From Phytophthora sp. 'mugwort' (taxonomy: Eukaryota; Oomycota; Peronosporomycetes; Peronosporales; Peronosporaceae), in contig JAUCEF010000008.1 of NCBI GenBank assembly GCA_033558025.1, forward strand, positions 558,001 through 622,000: 64,000 bases of DNA, given 5' to 3'. Shown piece by piece: positions 30,026-40,530 of this stretch (the first letter of the stretch is position 1; every line of letters begins with the position of its first letter). The notes under the pieces were generated by a model that was not told the origin of the DNA, did no database searches, and saw only the letters and a program-made list of their open reading frames with translations. The position numbers were made by a program, and so were the translations under genes.

Positions 30026-30733
30026 TCAACTTTGCAGAGCGCTGTCGAGCACGATGCACTCAGCTTCCGTGAGCACGCCCAAGCCGACCCCGTCGAGCTC
30101 TTTAACGTCCGACATCTCCTCGCTCTTAATTTTGCTCTTCTTCGACTCCGCCGGCAGCAGCTCGATGTCGCTTAACTGCACTGCACCGAGGCTCGCGCAC
30201 GTGACGCATCCCGATACAACGATCTCCAAGAACTCGCAGCGCGATCGATAGTACTCGAGCAGGGTCTGCATGGACTGGATGGACTGCTGCGAGCGCTGAC
30301 GCAGACGAGTGGCCGAAATGCGGTTTTTCAGTCGCCTCAGGTCCATAGCGCTCAGCTTCGCAACCGCGACACCAGGTGGAAGCTTAATGGGTTCGCGCTT
30401 CCTACGCTTCGGGCGGTCATTCTCCTTTCCTGATGATGGAGAGATCGTCGGCGCCACCATCGTGGAGGGTGCAATCGGCGAAGCAGGCACAGGAGGATTC
30501 ACCGGAATTGGCGCAATTTTCACTGGGGTGGCTACGCTCGGAGTGTCGGACACTAGGCAATTGACCTTGAGCGCCGAGGCAATGAGTGAGGCAAGCGCAG
30601 GCATCTTGGGGTAGTCTTCTTTGCTGGGCAGCAGGTTATTAAGGCTTTTGTTGGCCCTCGTGAGGCTACGCGTCACCATAGGCGGCGTCGACGGCTCGAC
30701 GATGATGGCGCGACGGCGTGGCGACCTCGGCAT
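30026..30733 (-). CDS. bZIP transcription factor
   Basis: A single-exon frame of 235 residues from ATG 30733. The basic region at residues 128-147 reads LSAMDLRRLKNRISATRLRQ. Asn137 and Arg145 give the N-x7-R spacing that defines bZIP DNA contacts, and Ala141 is conserved. The residue before Arg145 is Leu where most bZIPs have Ser or Cys. A short coiled coil follows (IQSMQTLLEYYRSRCEFLEIVV) with fewer leucine heptads than usual. Upstream are a Pro/Ala-rich stretch and a KRRKRE nuclear localisation-like cluster at residues 109-114. It should bind DNA as a dimer in the nucleus. The start is 261 bp from the divergent RGG/CHTOP-like gene. Confidence 0.85.
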   Translation of the reverse strand: MPRSPRRRAIIVEPSTPPMVTRSLTRANKSLNNLLPSKEDYPKMPALASLIASALKVNCLVSDTPSVATPVKIAPIPVNPPVPASPIAPSTMVAPTISPSSGKENDRPKRRKREPIKLPPGVAVAKLSAMDLRRLKNRISATRLRQRSQQSIQSMQTLLEYYRSRCEFLEIVVSGCVTCASLGAVQLSDIELLPAESKKSKIKSEEMSDVKELDGVGLGVLTEAECIVLDSALQS

Positions 30734-30993
30734 CTTGCGTTGTCTGCGGCTTATGGCGCGGAGTCAAGAGTCGTATGCACGTTGAAGTGCAGGATGGCTT
30801 GCCGAACCTCGCGGCGAATTCAAGAGTGGCGGACGATCCGAATCTGATAATTTGAGGCCATTGCACTTGAACTGCAGGAGTGAAGGTCTATTTTGTCAAG
30901 CCCTCCAAAGTGGATGCAACGGAAATATGAGGTAATCTTGCGTCATTCCCCCTCCCGCCTTTACACTGCAGCTTAGTATCGAGCCAATAGGTA

Positions 30994-31496
30994 ATGGCGC
31001 GTGGACGTAGAGGACGCGGCGGTGGCAGCGGAAGCAACCGGGCTACGCCATATGAGGGCGCGCGCGAAGGCCGCAACCGTCGTCGTGGAGGTAACGGTGA
31101 GCCCAAGGGCCGCGGCAAGGGCGGACGCGGCGGCCGTAGAGGCGGTGACAAGCCCAAGCCCAAGCCCAAGACGGCCGAGGAGCTGGACGCCGAGATGGAC
31201 AGTTACTGGGGCAAGTCGGAGGAGCACGCGGCCAAGAAGCTTGACAGCGACATGGACGATTACTGGAAGACCAAGGACGAAAAGTGTGAGTAGGTCTGAG
31301 GGGCAAGAGAGGAGGACGATGGAGGACTGACTTGTGGAGTGATGCTACAGCAAAAGAGGAGGACAAGAAAGATACTGCTGCTGACGGCGACAAGAAGGAG
31401 GACGCTGCTGAAGGTGACAAGACAGAGGGCAAGAAGGACGAGCCTGCTGCAGCTGAAGAACCCGCGGTTGTCGCGGAGGAGCCTGCCAAGGAATAG
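30994..31496 (+). CDS. RGG-rich CHTOP/FoP-like mRNA export adaptor
   Basis: Modelled as join(30994..31285,31351..31496), 145 residues, with a 65-nt intron (GTGAGT..ACAG, phase 1). The N terminus is an RGG/RG-rich stretch (MARGRRGRGGGSG..., GRGKGGRGGRRGGD). Then comes the repeated motif LDAEMDSYW and LDSDMDDYW, the C-terminal duplication typical of Friend-of-PRMT1/CHTOP proteins. An acidic/Lys-rich tail from exon 2 follows (EEDKKDTAADGDKKEDA). CHTOP-like proteins are arginine-methylated nuclear RNA-binding adaptors of the TREX export complex. An RRM-less ALY-type protein is an alternative. A TCATTCCCC initiator-like element is found about 45 bp upstream of the start. Confidence 0.8.
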
Positions 31497-31799
31497 ACAG
31501 GAGGAACAGATGCAGGAGCCCCTGTGACGCTTTGCCTGTAGTGAGTGAGTTCAAGAAAGGAACCACTCGTGTCTGGATAAATGACTTGGAAGATGGTTCG
31601 AGAGCGTGGGGGTGACGCCTTTGGGTTTTGAGCTGACACGTGAAGAGCCCGACGGTCTGATGCCAGGTCTGTGTAGCGCTTGGAGAGGCTGTAATCACGA
31701 CGCGACATACGACGCACAACGACATGAATCTGTATGAAACTTCTCTGGGCCGAGCTAGCTCTCTTCAATACTTGCATTCCCTATGGGACACTATTTACT

Positions 31800-33159
31800 T
31801 CAGCCGAAGATCTCCTGGAGCTTGCCGATGGCAGCTAATACTAACCAGAGTATACCCACGATCACCGAGAGCATGGACGAGAAGATAGATATGCGGAAGG
31901 CCAGCAGCTCCGAACGTTCGCCAAGCCGACCCGTTGCCTCGCCATAGCCTGCGGCAAACAGGCCCATCGTCGCGATGGAAGTTAAGCAAAAGGAGCCCAG
32001 GTATGTGCACGACTTTACCGTGTCGTGCAGCCCCACGGCAGGCAGTACGCCGAGAATGCCACCAGGCCCCGCAATGCCATGTACTATTCCCACCAACAGC
32101 GCCGTGCACTTAGCAATAGTACAACAATGTCAGTGAGACGTAACTAGTCAGCCTGCCCACGAGTATGCTAGCACATACCTTCTGCGTCTGCGCGTTCTGG
32201 AAGTCAATGGTAGGCAGCTTGAAGCCGCAGCACATGGGCCCTGTATCACGCTTGGTTCCATCGCCATCCGAGTCCGCTTCGTCGCTAGACTGGCTACGGT
32301 CCGACAGTAGCTCCTCCAGTGCCACAACGCTTTCATACGGACTGTTCTCGAGCGGGATCGTGTCTATACTAGCCGAGTGCTGCCTCGATTGTCGCGGCGA
32401 CACTTGTCCCTTCACCCTCACATCAACCATCACTGCGTCCTCGTGGTCATCAATACCGTCATCAGCCGCGGCCACCTTAAGCGTCTTAGTAGTTTTCAAA
32501 GCCTCCAACCTCCTTCGTCGTGAAGCAGGAGACACCTCTCCGTCATCACTAAACTTTACCACTACGTGATCACTCGAGTTGGGCGATTTTTCCTTTAGCA
32601 ACGTACGGCTAGGACTCGCAACCGAATCGGTCTCGGTTTCTGTCTCGGTCTCGGTGCCCTCAGTCGCCCCTCCGTCATCCTCACTCTCGCTCTCTTCGCT
32701 TTCTTGTACATTCTGTTTCCTTTCACTCGCACTCTTCCTCTTCCTGCGACTGGCACCTCGTCGTCTGCTCTGCCGGGCCTTCTTCACGCCTTCATGCACA
32801 CCATAAATTCCCAGTGCGATCATGAACACACCAACGAACACGTCCGTGACCACGTTAAGCACAGAGAAATCGAGCTTCCCGTCCAGCGCGATGAAGATAA
32901 CAGCCATAACGATCAGCCCAATACTGTGACCGCAGCCCCAGCGGATGCCCAGCGCGAACGAGCGCCATGAGGACCCAGCCGACAGCGTCGCCAGCGCGCT
33001 GAGGTGATCGGGCCCCGTCAGCACGTGAATGAGCCCGAACAGCATGCCCGTGAGCGCCAGCTGGATGGTCGACGCCTGCGCCAAGGCCGTCGCCTCCTCC
33101 GTCGAGGCCGCGGCGATCTCCACGCGCAGCCAGCGATGAGACGCGTCGACGTCCTCCAT
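31800..33159 (-). CDS. NicO/UreH-type (nickel/cobalt) transporter family protein
   Basis: Modelled as complement(join(31800..32108,32179..33159)), 429 residues, with one 70-nt phase-0 intron. The start ATG at 33159 is preceded by a TTCTCATTT initiator-like element. The membrane helices contain the family motifs FGLIHVLTGPDHLSAL (residues 41-56) and RWGCGHSIGLIV (73-84). A second half-motif, GIVHGIAGPGGILGVLPA, follows the intron. The His and Asp in HVLTGPDH and GHS are the metal-coordinating positions in NiCoT-like permeases. Between the two halves lies a soluble loop of more than 200 residues rich in Arg, Ser and acidic residues (TETETETETDS, SEESESEDD), much longer than in bacterial relatives. 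It probably moves a divalent metal across a membrane, but the substrate is not known. Confidence 0.8.
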
Positions 33160-33358
33160 ACCCGCTAAATGAGAATTATGACGGCTGAGGCTGAGACGCA
33201 AAAGCTGTCAAGAGGTGCACCACATGATTCGGCTAAATGATCGCATTGGACGAGAACAGTTTTTGTCTTCTAGAGCCAGTCATGGCACTTGTCAGTCGCA
33301 ATCAACAATGCAACACAATTGCGGTCTCGAAGTATCCTATTTTTGACCGGCGGTTAGC

Positions 33359-34751
33359 ATGGCACTTGTTGCCTTTTGGCTTATCCGTCCCATGGAGCTT
33401 TTTTCATTCCGGCAATTGCCTGGGTTTAGCTACTTCAGTAAAGGTTTTTGTGCAAAGTTGCTGGCCATGGTACTGGGGCAGTTCGCCGCTCGGCAGCTCT
33501 GTATGGGGCTGGGTTACATCTACCCGCTGTACGCGTCGGTGAAGGCGCTGCATACCCGCCGAGAGGAAGAACTGTTGCAGTGGATCACCTTCTGGTGGGT
33601 TGAAAACATTTTGTGCCCCATTTTCTCTAAAAAAAATCAACTGAACTAAGGCTTTGCATCGATATTTTTTTTTTTTGCTACACCGAAATGTCAGGGCTGT
33701 GAACGCGCTCTTCTGGGTCGTGGAGACTGTAGGCGACACCATTATCTCCTGGGTGCCGTTCTACCTGGAGGCCAAGATCGTGGCACTGGCATGGCTCGTA
33801 CTGCCATCATATCGCGGCGCACTGCTACTTCATCAGAAATGGTTGGCCCCAGCGTTTCAGCAGCATGAAGAGGTCATCGATCATACTATCGCCGACTTCA
33901 AGCGTCGAGCTGGGGAGAAGATGGTGCAGGTTTGCAAGGATACGGCGGTGATCGCGCTGCGCAACAGCTCCGACGTCGTTGCGCAGAGTCAGCAATACGT
34001 TGCGGCACAACTGGTTCAGCAGGCTCTAAGCAAGTTGCATCCTGCTGCACCAGCGGACGCTGATGGGTTGCGTTTGCCTTCACTGCTGGCTTCTGCTGCA
34101 ACTGCAATGATGGATAATCCGGCAGAGTCGAAGCGGGGGACACTCGAAGCACGACCGGAGGAGAAGGAGACGAGAGGTTCGAAAAAAGAAGCGAAAGGCG
34201 AGTCAGAACTAAAGGAAAAACTGGCAACGACGGCGTTAGGTAAAAGTGACAAGGCCAAGCAGGTGCTTGACCACTTCAAAAATCTCCTGGTGAAGGGATT
34301 TCAGTTGAAATATCACCCATCGGTTGGGGTTTTAAAGCACCGGGCGTTGCTGCTGGAGTCACCGAACTGCCGCTATGTTAGTTTTATGAGCGCTCGAGAT
34401 GCTGGTTCTGTTGAGAAGAAGAAGGCGGCGCGTTTACTGCTTCACAACTTGCGTCGTGTGTCAACGTCAGCAGCGGAAGAGTGTGCGTTATTTGCAAAGA
34501 TGATCGAGGAGCAAGAAGCTGATGCTTCGATGGCCTTTGTGCTGGATAATGGGAAGGCTGTAATGCTATTTGAAGCTGAATCGCAAAAGAGCCGAGACTT
34601 GCTTGTCGCGGGCCTTCGACTACTGATTACAGAGCACAAGAAGCGTGATACCGCTGTGTTCAACAAGTTGTGCTCAGCTATGGACCACATCCGGATGCAT
34701 CAAGCTTTCACACAGCTTCGTACAATTACTGAACGACCGTCACGAAAGTAA
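33359..34751 (+). CDS. REEP/HVA22 (TB2/DP1) ER-shaping protein with long C-terminal extension
   Basis: Modelled as join(33359..33594,33695..34751), 430 residues. A 100-nt intron with a long T tract splits a Trp codon (TG|G). The N-terminal 130 residues contain the TB2/DP1/HVA22 domain: IYPLYASVKAL, LQWITFW then AVNALFWVVETVGDTIISW, VPFYLEAKIVALAWLVLP and YRGALLLHQKWLAPAF. These wedge-like hairpins curve ER tubules. The rest is soluble, about 300 residues: a KEETRGSKKEAKGE-type charged linker, then a segment with KYHPSVGVLKHRALLL, CRYVSFMSARDAG and LDNGKAVMLFEAESQKSRD. That segment looks like a small beta domain ending in a helix, as in PH-like folds, though I do not recognise it. Plant and animal REEPs are usually 130-260 residues, so the extension is notable. 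Confidence 0.86.
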
Positions 34752-34807
34752 GACGAAAAACTCACACCTTGCTGGATAAATCGCACAAATAAATATTTTA
34801 ATTGCTT

Positions 34808-36721
34808 CTATCTGTCCCCTATTGTCTGCCAAATCACAGTCGGCATTTTCTCGCGAAATCGAGCTGTGGGTGTGCGTTGGCACGAGTATTCCATACCAGA
34901 AATGTCATCTTCCGGAATCGGTTCCTCAGTGTCTGTACCACGAACACTTTCATCCCGAACTTTTCCTTCTTTAATTTCCACCCGCTTGCGGAAAATTTTG
35001 CGTCGCATTTTCAAGAGCTTCGGCGTAATTTCGTACAGCTCAATGTCGATTTCAAGCTGATTAACTGGATGCATGCCGTAATAATCCAACCTGAACGGCG
35101 TCATGATTCGGGAGGCGTTGCTGTTAGTTTGAAGCCACGAAGCCACGCGTCTGGAAATGATAATCTGTCCACCGAAACCAACGTCACCGATCTCACGGCC
35201 GATATATTCGGAAGCTCCGATATAAAGAGCCTTACCTGTCACACGATGCGTCTGCATGATCAAATTGCCCTCCTCCCCTACATTTGTGTCGTGGATACCC
35301 ATCCGAACCCGGATTCCACGGAAAAGGAGCTGCGGTTTGAGACCGATAGCTACCTCGGTCTTAACCGATGGCACAAGCCCCTCGAGTTCAGACGGCCATT
35401 TCACCTGTAACAACTGCAGCTGGACTTCGAGACAGTAGTTCACAGCGTCCGGGATTCGGTGAAATGCCAACTGGAACGCGTCTCCGGCCGTCGTGATTTC
35501 GTAGCCGTTAAACTTGGGTAGTAACGAGCGCAGCAGGTCGTCGTGAAGATCCTGCGCCGTGTCAATGACGGACTCTGGAGCTTGGGCCCACAGCGCACTC
35601 GAACCTTCGATGTCCGTGTTTACGAAAACAGGTTTGTCCGGCGGCGCCGTCGCTTCGTACGTTGCGTATGAATCGTGTCTTCTATTGGCTCGAAGATTCG
35701 TCCACTCGGGCGAGTTCTTAACGTGTGTCGGGATGATAGGGGACAGCATCCTAATGCAACACTGCTGACTTCCGCCCATAACGAGCGCCTGAGCTGCGCC
35801 AAATAAATAATACAGCATTGTCACAACACCGACCAAGTAGTCCGGAATGGCATCCACCTCGTCTTGTGGCATACACAATAACGCAACCTGCAAGAAGCAG
35901 TACGGAAGTGTGAAAATGGCACACACAATCATCAGCAACTTGAGTCTTCGATACAGCGGCGATGCCATCACAACGCCGTGGATATGTTCATGCTTGCGTC
36001 CTGAAAACCTGAGTACCACTAACGCGCCCGTCGCGTAAAAGACCGAGAAAATAATCCCTCCCAGCTCCACGAAACTCAAATACTTGTACGCTCGATTGTA
36101 GCCATCATGCACGATAACAATTGCCAGCCCCGCTCCAAGGAAGAGACCGACAATCACCCACCCTCTCCACACGTACTTCAAGATCGTGGCCTTCTCGTTC
36201 TGCTCCCCTCGGTCCAGTGTCCTCATGGCCAGTTTAAATAGCTCTCTCGACAGTAGGAAAATCCAATACGCACTCAAGATAAAGAACAAATTCTCCACCA
36301 GCAGCAGCGCTGTCAGCGCCGTGCTCAGCGGCACATCGTCTTGTGTCAATTTGGTGATATACGCGGCTTCTCCGCCGTCGCCCTTGCTGTCATTATGCAG
36401 CAACTGGCCCACGGCGGCCTCGGATTGCGTCGGACTGGACCCGGAGCCGTCATCGGTCATCTGGTCCATCACCTTCTTGATGGCGTGGATCAAGTAGGCG
36501 TAGAAGACGCCCCCGGCTAAGGCATGCAACGTGCTGCACATGAGGAACATGGCGATGACGAAGCGCACAGTGGAACGGAACATGTCACCGCCCAACTTGC
36601 GCATGTGGTAGGCAGCCAGCATGGTCATACTGCACGAGAAAAAGAGCGTGAAGCAGTACGTGTACATCCAGGCCATGTTGACCGAGGCGTTGCGCACCCA
36701 CACCGCCTCCGCACTCGTCAT
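34808..36721 (-). CDS. Seven-TM class III adenylyl/guanylyl cyclase
   Basis: A single-exon frame of 637 residues from ATG 36721 (the longer frame begins at a TTG). Seven hydrophobic segments lie in residues 15-320, for example WMYTYCFTLFFSCSMTMLAA, ALTALLLVENLFFILSAYW, WVIVGLFLGAGLAIVIV and YLVGVVTMLYYLFGAAQALV. Residues 362-560 form the cyclase domain. It has VNTDIEGSSALW with metal Asp370, TTAGDAFQLAFH with metal Asp414, and GIRVRMGIHDT, and both metal-binding Asp are kept. A charged tail follows. The TDIEGSS form resembles kinetoplastid-type adenylyl cyclases. The seven-helix N-terminal half suggests a receptor-cyclase that makes cAMP (or cGMP) directly in response to a ligand. Substrate choice cannot be read reliably. 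Confidence 0.88.
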   Translation of the reverse strand: MTSAEAVWVRNASVNMAWMYTYCFTLFFSCSMTMLAAYHMRKLGGDMFRSTVRFVIAMFLMCSTLHALAGGVFYAYLIHAIKKVMDQMTDDGSGSSPTQSEAAVGQLLHNDSKGDGGEAAYITKLTQDDVPLSTALTALLLVENLFFILSAYWIFLLSRELFKLAMRTLDRGEQNEKATILKYVWRGWVIVGLFLGAGLAIVIVHDGYNRAYKYLSFVELGGIIFSVFYATGALVVLRFSGRKHEHIHGVVMASPLYRRLKLLMIVCAIFTLPYCFLQVALLCMPQDEVDAIPDYLVGVVTMLYYLFGAAQALVMGGSQQCCIRMLSPIIPTHVKNSPEWTNLRANRRHDSYATYEATAPPDKPVFVNTDIEGSSALWAQAPESVIDTAQDLHDDLLRSLLPKFNGYEITTAGDAFQLAFHRIPDAVNYCLEVQLQLLQVKWPSELEGLVPSVKTEVAIGLKPQLLFRGIRVRMGIHDTNVGEEGNLIMQTHRVTGKALYIGASEYIGREIGDVGFGGQIIISRRVASWLQTNSNASRIMTPFRLDYYGMHPVNQLEIDIELYEITPKLLKMRRKIFRKRVEIKEGKVRDESVRGTDTEEPIPEDDISGMEYSCQRTPTARFREKMPTVIWQTIGDR

Positions 36722-37926
36722 GGTGATGGAGAAGAATGGTGTGTCTATTGTGTCGTCGTGCCGCCGTGTTGATGATGGCCGGCCGAACTTTTGGAATGAC
36801 TGCAAGTAAGGAACGCGTTAAAAGGAGGCCCCACTGCTGGCCAATTGCATCAATCATTTATAAACTTTCAGAACGTATATATGTAAAAGCAAAGTTTGCT
36901 TCTTTGCGAGCCTGTAATAATTCATCCTACTGTAAAATGGATCAATACATTTGAATAATATATTGACAAATATCACGGTAACACTCAGGCGACAACGGCT
37001 ATAAGAACCGGATTTTCTTTGCAATCTGGACTTCTTCGCTGAGACCAGCCCCCGGCGGGTAGCCCCCCGTGCAGATGTACACTTGCCACTGGCACTGGAC
37101 ATTAGACACTGCCTATAACAACATGTGCCTATCGTTCGATGCCATGAAGTCATTGTTGAGCGCTCGCATCTCGCGGTCTTCAGACTTCAAATACTCAAAT
37201 CAATTTGGAGCACGCCCAGATGCCGGATTACGAGCATCGGACCGATTATGGCGCGCACCTGCCATCGTTCATCGCGACGAGAGTCTGTCCCAGTGATGCC
37301 ATTGATGGTTCTCCCGTGGTGTAAATTGCATCATGCAATACCTACCCAATAAATACTACCTGTGCAATAGGTACGCGAATGGCTTACTACGACATCATCG
37401 GCATTGCCTTTGTTGCCGCCAACTTTCAAGCGACATGTACTCGAATATCCATCGAGCCCTCCCCCTATAATCTAGAGGCGCAGGAGTCCACACGCGTTGC
37501 TTTCCTCGCGATTAGAACGATTGGAGCATCAGAAGTAAGAGCAGCAGTTCTTCGCCCAGGGCGACGGATTTTAATACTGAAAGCTGCCTGGGTGGTTGAA
37601 TACTTAGTAAATACCTAGTCAGTTGGTTGATTTCAAAAAGTTGTTTTCATCGTTTGGTGCCGAGTAGAACTGTCTGTGGCGCAGTCCGACGCAGATTTCA
37701 CCTTGCATTTCCCAGTGCGATATAACTGCAAGATCACGTTCTGATCTACCGCGTGACATAGCCCATTATTGCCCAGCGTTAAGCTTTCCAGCCAAATGCG
37801 GCCTGGTCGTGACAAATCTCCACATGAACCGGAGACTACCCCGGGAAAACGGCGTTTGGTGGACATTGACAACGACCACCGGAAGCTGACCGAACATAAA
37901 TTGCTGAATGCAAATAAATATGTGGT
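36722..37926. other. Gene-poor stretch, nothing recognised
   Basis: Upstream region of the cyclase gene followed by AT-rich repeats. A 79-residue ATG frame at 37379 has no recognisable domain and I do not call it. Confidence 0.5.
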
Positions 37927-38062
37927 ACAGTATAGTGTGTTACTGGAGGGAATACAGTTATAATCTCAATACCTATGGTAGTTGCCTACAGGCAACTACA
38001 GTATTGAGATTATAATTGTATTCTATCTAGAGGCAACTACTGTAGTTACTACACTACTGTAT
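37927..38062. repeat. Long imperfect palindrome (fold-back element)
   Basis: The core arms 37950-37986 and 37991-38023 pair with one mismatch and a 4-nt indel around TACA. Flanking sequence (ACAGTATAGTGTG-TTACT and its partner AGTTACTACACTACTGTAT) extends the palindrome outward to about 136 bp, and GGCAACTAC occurs once more at 38032-38040. It looks like a small MITE or fold-back insertion. Confidence 0.8.
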
Positions 38063-39290
38063 TTTTGATCATAACTGTACAGAGTTTTAGCCGGTCCGTC
38101 ATTTGTCCATCTCCAGTTGCTTCGCTGACCACGCTTCGTCGACAGGCGACTCTGCCTCAGCAAGCGTGACATGACTTGTGTGACCTGCCCAATTGCTTGC
38201 ACGCCAATTGGACTTCTATTGTGACCTCTGAAATTATGACACCAACTGCACATGTAAGAGAGGTCGTCCAATCTTCTAAGTCGGACTGACACACGGGATA
38301 TCAGTACGACTTCGACTGGTTCGTAGTCTTCAGACTCTTCATCACACTAAAAATCTTGAGTCAAGAGTGAAGCGCGCTGTCGCTCACCACGTGCAGCCAG
38401 CGCCACTTCCTGTCGTCAATACTCTTTTTAGACCTATAAGATCGGCGACATTGTTAATACTCGACGGGTCGCTAGACGCCGTCGCTCATATATCCCTGGT
38501 CTCTGTCTTGTGCGCTCCGTACACGAAACACGAGGCTCACCCGCGTCAGCTGCACCCATTTTTGTAATACGGGATAAAAGATTGCTCAAAACATTCTAAG
38601 AATATTTTTGAGTTTAGAGCGAAATAGGCCTAAACATTGATACAAATTACCGAAACGGCAAAACAATTTTAAAATATTTGAATTAATACAAGCTTAATTA
38701 GCAGTTGAAACTCGGTTCATGTCTGTCACGATCTATCGCATCAACGTTTACTGAGGACGTCAAATTACTGCTGCCAGCGCAAGATGGATTGTCTACAACA
38801 CCTACCTCTCTACATTATATCATGTAGGCTGTAGTCAGGGCTGCGCGGGGAGCTGCTAGCAACAGGCATCACACCTAAATTAATCATATTAAATGCACAG
38901 ACGGGCTGGGACTCACAACCGTCCGGGACATCTGTGCAAAACAATGTCAACCTATCGTCTAGCGTAGCACTATTTTCAAACTAGATAACTGGAGGACAAC
39001 CTGTCGTTCTGAATGGACCACCTTGTTTGGCGCCATTCACCTCCCAAGAACCCATTAGACGTCCACCACCCACGATCGCTGTTAGCTATGTCCGATCTTC
39101 CTCACCTGCCTTTGATCTGGCATGGGCTTCTGCGCCACCTTCGCCACGGACATCTCCCAGCTTTGCACCCGTGCCGATGGTATAGGCGGACTAGCTGCAC
39201 GGCCTCCTGCTCAACGGCCTGCTGTAGCAGCCGGTGTCGACGTCTCGACAAGTTCTGCAGCTGCAACACCTCCCAAGGAATAGTGGGAGC
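38063..39290. other. Gene-poor stretch, nothing recognised
   Basis: A 90-residue minus-strand frame (38292-38023) with a CSWCHNFRGH Cys/His pair is the only mildly suggestive item; it has no known domain. The last 200 bp may belong to the MULE remnant. Confidence 0.45.
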
Positions 39291-39296
39291 TGTCGT

Positions 39297-40530
39297 GTCT
39301 GCCTGAGCGATCCTTTGAGTCACTGGGAGAAGCTCAGCAAGCGTTAAACAACCACGCGCAAGAAATGGGCTATGCTGTAATGCACAAGAGCACCTACAAG
39401 AACAAGATTGGCGAGAGGGGCCGAGTTATGTACGTCTGCAGCCACCATGATTCTAACGCAAGAACACCGTCAAGTCCGGTGTTGGTCGGCGCAAGTGTTG
39501 CGTCAAGAAAGTGTGGATGCCCCATGGAAGTGAGCGTAGTGCGTGTGGGCAGTAGTGCGGAAGCAACTTGGGCCCTCGAGCATCGGACACGGTCGGAATG
39601 CACAACCATCCTCCGATTTAGCTTGCCCTTACTTAATATCGTGTGTCGTCAGAGGAATGAATACAACCCTTCATGTTTCTAAAATATTCTAACGCGGTGA
39701 GACCGCTGCGGAATACACCTGGGCACTATGCTAGCTGCAAACGATGGTGGAAAATGCAGGTATCGAGCCCCCCGTATCATCTCTGTTGACCGCAACTTGG
39801 CGTTGCTAAACTCCTTGGAGGAGATGTTCATCGGCGTACCCGTACTGCTGTGTTTATGGCATATTGTGAAAGGTGTCGAACGCACACCATGAAGCACGCT
39901 TTCACTCAAGTATTTGACGAGCAGAACTCACATCTAGAGCCCCAACCTATCGTGACTCATCCATGCATCCCTCTTTTTGCGATGCCTTCTTGGCAGTGAT
40001 TAATGATCATTTCGAAGCCGAGTATGCCTCGCTTTCGTCGGGAGCTGCACAGAATTTACCCGTCTGAGGCTGCGTACGTAGACGATGTCTGGCTTGACAT
40101 TTTGAGCTATCGCCTACTAAGGTGCTGGACGGACCGCGCGACTCATTCGGGGTACAAGCGACTTCGCGCGTAGAAGGCTAGGCTACCGCGCTGCGATGAA
40201 GGCGTGGCTTGGGTCGTCTTCCGCTGACCTACTCCACTTCCATCAGCGGATAAGCCACTGGTGTACTCAATCGATCGTAAAATACCGTGTCGGGAAGTCA
40301 GACGCTGAGATCAAGGTCGTGACAAGACTGCGCGGAGCAACGTACGCACGCGTCATTCGTAAGATTCTTCCGTGCGCCTTTCTCAACTGCGTGGAAATAT
40401 CTGGTCGGGATGACTCAGTCTCTACGCCATGCTCCGGAACTTACTCCAACTGTAGAGGGCTGCCATGTAACAACAAGCTAACCAAGGTAACTCTCCTCCA
40501 ACCTGAAGACTTTCATCGGCATTAGTGGGT
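39297..40530 (+). pseudogene. MULE transposase / FAR1-like remnant
   Basis: The plus strand carries LPERSFESLGEAQQALNNHA and EMGYAVMHKSTYKN (about 39297-39400), then VMYVCSHHD and SRKCGCPMEVSVVRV with a Trp, an EHR and a final Cys, as in the FAR1-type zinc-binding domain of MULE transposases. The core follows in another frame: SVDRNLALLNSLEEMF near 39781 (Asp of the DDE triad) and VLLCLWHIVKGVE (CxxH) near 39845. MKAWLGSSSADLLHFHQRI then lies at about 40197-40255, at the position after the catalytic Glu. Stops and frame changes throughout make it dead. I found no flanking long terminal inverted repeats. Confidence 0.7.

Noticed and set aside
31043..31777. 244-residue minus-strand frame over the RGG/CHTOP-like gene
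   Set aside because: It is the antisense shadow of a GC-rich, Arg/Gly-coding exon and its intron; no domain.
33160..33201. N-terminal extension of the NicO-type protein
   Set aside because: The longer frame starts at TTG and overlaps an initiator-like TTCTCATTT; ATG 33159 is preferred.
36722..36805. N-terminal extension of the cyclase
   Set aside because: The longer frame starts at TTG; the first ATG is at 36721. An upstream 5' UTR intron ending at TTGCAG remains possible.
37379..37618. 79-residue ATG frame near 37.4 kb
   Set aside because: No domain, no neighbour support and repeat-rich surroundings.
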